Of a stretch of DNA of 64,000 nucleotides, positions 61,375-64,000 are shown in pieces. This DNA comes from Epiperipatus broadwayi. Its lineage: Eukaryota; Onychophora; Udeonychophora; Euonychophora; Peripatidae. A model generated the notes under the pieces. The model saw only the letters and a list, made by a program, of their open reading frames with translations. It was not told the origin of the DNA and ran no database searches. Each line of letters begins with the position of its first letter. Position 1 is the first letter of the stretch. A program made the translations under genes and the position numbers. The stretch spans positions 4,466,001-4,530,000 of the forward strand of contig JAQFVV010000013.1 in NCBI GenBank assembly GCA_028023455.1. Direction: 5' to 3'.

Positions 61375-62950
61375 ATCATGCCATTGTAGTTTTAAATTTT
61401 TATAAAAGATTTGAAAGTTTTAATGCTGTCTAATTGCATCCATAGAGTATCCAAATTTCACTTCCATATAATAAATTAAGCAAAGTAACAGCCCTGTACC
61501 CACATTTTACAATGAAATACTTTATCTTTTAACTTGTTAAAAGCAGCAGAGCAGTAAATTGAAGTCTGTGTTGTACCTCATCATCTAAGTCCATTTTTCT
61601 TCCATGTGTCATAGCATCGGCCGGGACGCGAACCCACAACCGTCTGCAACCAACTACTTGCTTGCATGGAGGCTGCGATACCTCTCGGCTAACAACGCAA
61701 GTCCATTTTTCTACTTATAAAACTAGGAAGATTTTTAAATTGGTTTATATTTTCAAAACATTATTGAGAATTTTTTCCATCATTAGTTGATAAAAATCTT
61801 GAGTTTTTCTTCTGAACTGACAAAAATAGTACAATTATCAGCAAGCTGTAAATCCAGAATCCAATAAATTTTTGTTTTTAAACTATTCAAATTAAAAATT
61901 CTACTAAGGTAACTGTCATAAATGTTACAGATTTCCCATAAGAGTTATAACACTTCCTCTCATTCCATCCTGTAGACATTGTATAATACAAATAATTTTT
62001 GGTAGTCAACCAATTAATTTCATACAATTCATACACCTGTTCAATCAACTGAATCAAATGCAGTGATCAAATCAAGAAAAGCTATATATAAATCATTTTT
62101 TATTTGTGTCACTTTTCTTGCATTTTTTTGGCTACAAAACTATGTTTATAATGATTCTTCATTTTGTAAATCACATTAGGTCTCTATAATAGTAAATTAT
62201 TTATAACTGGAAGCAATCTATTCAATAAAATTATTGAAAGTAAACTTTGCTGCAATAAATAGTAATGATAATTACTACAATTTTGTCTATTACTCTTATT
62301 TTTAAAAATTGCAATAGCAGAAGAATTCTTAAGATCAGGTGATATAACTTCATGGGTATATATATTATTTAAAAAATTCTAATATATTTTTAAGTTATCA
62401 CAACAATTTCATCAGGACCTGCAGTCTTTTCATTTTTAAGATTACAAAAAACTGTTTTGACTGCACTAAACTGAATATGTTGATCCAAATTTAAATGAGC
62501 ATATAAAATAAATATCACTAAAAGTGATCATCATCTCAATTCTTGCATCATCATTTAAAAGATGATCAACATACTCTTTATACCTGTTCAAAATTTGACC
62601 ATTATTATATAGGAGAGGATATTACTGGATTTAATAGGATTGGGATACTGTTTATCAAGTTCATATTCAGTATAACAAAAAATATCCAGAATGTCATCAG
62701 TCAGAGAATACTCCATCAATTACTTTAAATCTTATCAGTCTTCAAACTTTTACCTTCAGACTTTATACTTGTTATGGAGTTCTGCATTTACTATTATACT
62801 ATCAAGAAGAAACTGTTATGGGTTTCTTTTGATTAATTCACTAATAACAAGATTTTTGTCAGAAAACCCATCATGATTCTTCTTTTTAGTCAACCCAAAA
62901 ATTGATTCATTAGCACCATAGCATAACCCTTAAGAGAAGTCATACTTAAG
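61375..62950 (-). pseudogene. Non-LTR retrotransposon (LINE) pol remnant
   Basis: On the minus strand, from right to left, recognisable pieces appear in order: F-G-L-T-K-K-K-N-H-D-G-F (about 62,900); Y-I-A-F-L-D-L-I-T-A-F-D-S-V-D (about 62,085-62,040), the RT finger/palm motif xDLxxAFDSV; L-Q-L-A-D-N-C-T-I-F (about 61,850-61,820), a decayed YADD catalytic box with Asp changed to Asn; and G-Y-R-A-V-T-L-L-N-L-L-Y-G-S-E-I-W-I-L-Y (about 61,500-61,445), the conserved LLYGSExW thumb segment. Frames change repeatedly and stops are many, so it is inactive. The copy may extend right toward 63.5 kb, where nothing is recognisable. It is interrupted by the SINE at 61,601-61,698. Confidence 0.88.
61601..61698 (-). 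mobile_element. tRNA-head SINE, copy 6, inserted in LINE
   Basis: The reverse complement carries TTAGCCGAGAGGT (box A) and GGGTTCGCGTCCC (box B), ending in GATGCTATGACACATGGAAG. AAGTCCATTTTTCT flanks both sides (61,587-61,600 and 61,699-61,712). It lies inside the LINE remnant and is nearly identical to the 40.3 kb copy. Confidence 0.93.
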
Positions 62951-63535
62951 TAATATAACAACTCTAGCAGTTTAGTGTCTAATGGCTGTTTAAGTTTACT
63001 AAATACTTCTAAAGAACAAACATCAATTTTCTTGTAAATATGATATATGGAATAAGATCTATATCACTTTAATCTTATAATATACTACTTTTTAATCTTC
63101 CCAACTATCTACATTTGTAAGTGCTCATATAATGTGATTCTTAACTATAGTGTAATCTATTAAAGATCATTGTTTTAAGAATAGATGCATTCATGTTTGT
63201 TTATAATAATTTTTCTGTTTGAACAAAGTGTTTAGTTAATCCATGTGTTTTGCAAAAATTCAAAACAGATTTGAGGTTACAGCACCAACACATTTATTTC
63301 TAACCATTTTTGATCAAAGTCTACTATTTGTATTAATGCATGCATTAAAGTTTCTAAAAAGATAAATTTGATTTTTTTTAATTATAATACTGTAATAATT
63401 CTATTCAACAAGAAATAAAATGTGCATAAATCTAAGATTGGAGCATAGATTTTAATAAAATGAGAACTAATGACTTTCAAGACATGTAGATGTCTAGAGG
63501 TTTCAGATCTTCTTCTTGACAATTAACTTTTAGAT
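62951..63535. other. Gene-free stretch, possibly worn LINE 5' part
   Basis: No recognisable endonuclease motif or other feature. AT-rich. Confidence 0.4.
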
Positions 63536-63539
63536 AAAT

Positions 63540-63775
63540 GCTTAGCTTGAGTTGGTTTTTTGAATCTAATGTCCCAACTTCTCACTGAAGAGACCCATAG
63601 GTCGAAACCGGTCTGGGGATGGGGACAATCCAAGATAAAAATGATTTGAATGCCTTCTCTTGTAGTAGCATTTTACATAAAAAAAAAAGTTTGTTTAGAG
63701 CTATTAGCATGCTCTTAATTTTACATATTTGTAAGTGCAAGCTATATATAAGTCATGTGACATCTGACTTTTTAT
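63540..63775 (+). mobile_element. Member of fold-back family with best hammerhead-like core
   Basis: CTGAAGA (63,585-63,591), then hairpin GACC-CATA-GGTC (63,592-63,603), then GAAAC (63,604-63,608), continuing CGGTCTGGGGAT. The 56 kb copies have the homologous CTGATGA, GGC-CATAA-GCC, GAAAC, TAGTTTGGGGAT. The tail AAGTGCAAGCTATATATAAG-TCATGTGACATC aligns with the AGCAAGCATGGAATATAGTG-ATCATGTGATG tail of the 57 kb copy. Confidence 0.5.
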
Positions 63776-64000
63776 TATTACTATTAGTATTATATTGAGA
63801 AAGTTTTACATCATTAGCTTTTCGTTAATCAATGAAGATTCCAAATACAGGAGATACTAAATTAAACTTTACATTAAATCTGACTCCAAGCATTTTCTTT
63901 ATACTGATTGATCTGTCCTTCAAAAAATACGCTTGTAACCATTCATTTTTTCTAATAAACTTCCTTCTCCCAAAAGATGATTTTCACTAAGAGAAATTAT

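Overview
The window is AT-rich animal nuclear DNA with very low gene density. It is packed with tRNA-derived SINEs, a LINE reverse transcriptase remnant, hAT transposons, fold-back elements and simple repeats. The TTAGGG-type telomeric motif inside a satellite, the many tRNA-head SINEs with poly(A) and clear target-site duplications, and the overall texture suggest a lophotrochozoan, most likely a coleoid cephalopod such as an octopus or squid. That species call is inference from style, not from a diagnostic gene.

Layout. 1-13,150: a diverged ~1.6 kb direct duplication (about 480-1,770 plus 4,512-4,772, against 11,505-13,140). The first copy is split by a ~2.73 kb segment that carries an unusually GC-rich coding-like fragment (2,655-2,986). 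Between the copies lie a decayed LTR-type retroelement (gag-like coiled coil, then an aspartic protease with VDTGS at 7,881) and a 1.2 kb terminal-inverted-repeat element (8,863-10,061). 13,592-14,469: a nearly perfect TCTA tract. 14,470-21,400: featureless AT-rich DNA. 21,490-22,650: a ~1.15 kb palindrome built from tRNA-like units. 22,650-31,850: an interspersed-telomere satellite with a higher-order arrangement.

32,000-64,000: a further fold-back SINE pair (32.7 kb), a small hAT MITE (33.58 kb), one proline-rich coding exon, probably 3'-terminal (36.49-36.76 kb), which is the best protein-coding candidate, two decayed ZBED-type hAT transposons in opposite orientation (42.02-44.38 kb plus strand; 51.22-53.46 kb minus strand), six short tRNA-head SINEs, one longer SINE (46.23 kb), a possible promoter with first exon (54.4-54.75 kb), a ~2.5 kb inverted-repeat DNA element (56.13-58.65 kb) with a nested fold-back cluster, an 822-bp fold-back transposon with 6-bp target duplication (60.54-61.36 kb), and a minus-strand LINE pol remnant (61.4-62.95 kb) interrupted by a SINE.

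The most interesting signal is a dispersed fold-back family (35.3, 38.4, 48.2, 56.4 and 63.5 kb). Several members carry a hammerhead-ribozyme-like core (CTGANGA, short hairpin, GAAAC). There is no operon or pathway here; apart from one or two exons of host genes, the window is intergenic or intronic DNA shaped by nested transposition. Most open frames of 60 or more codons are chance or repeat-derived.
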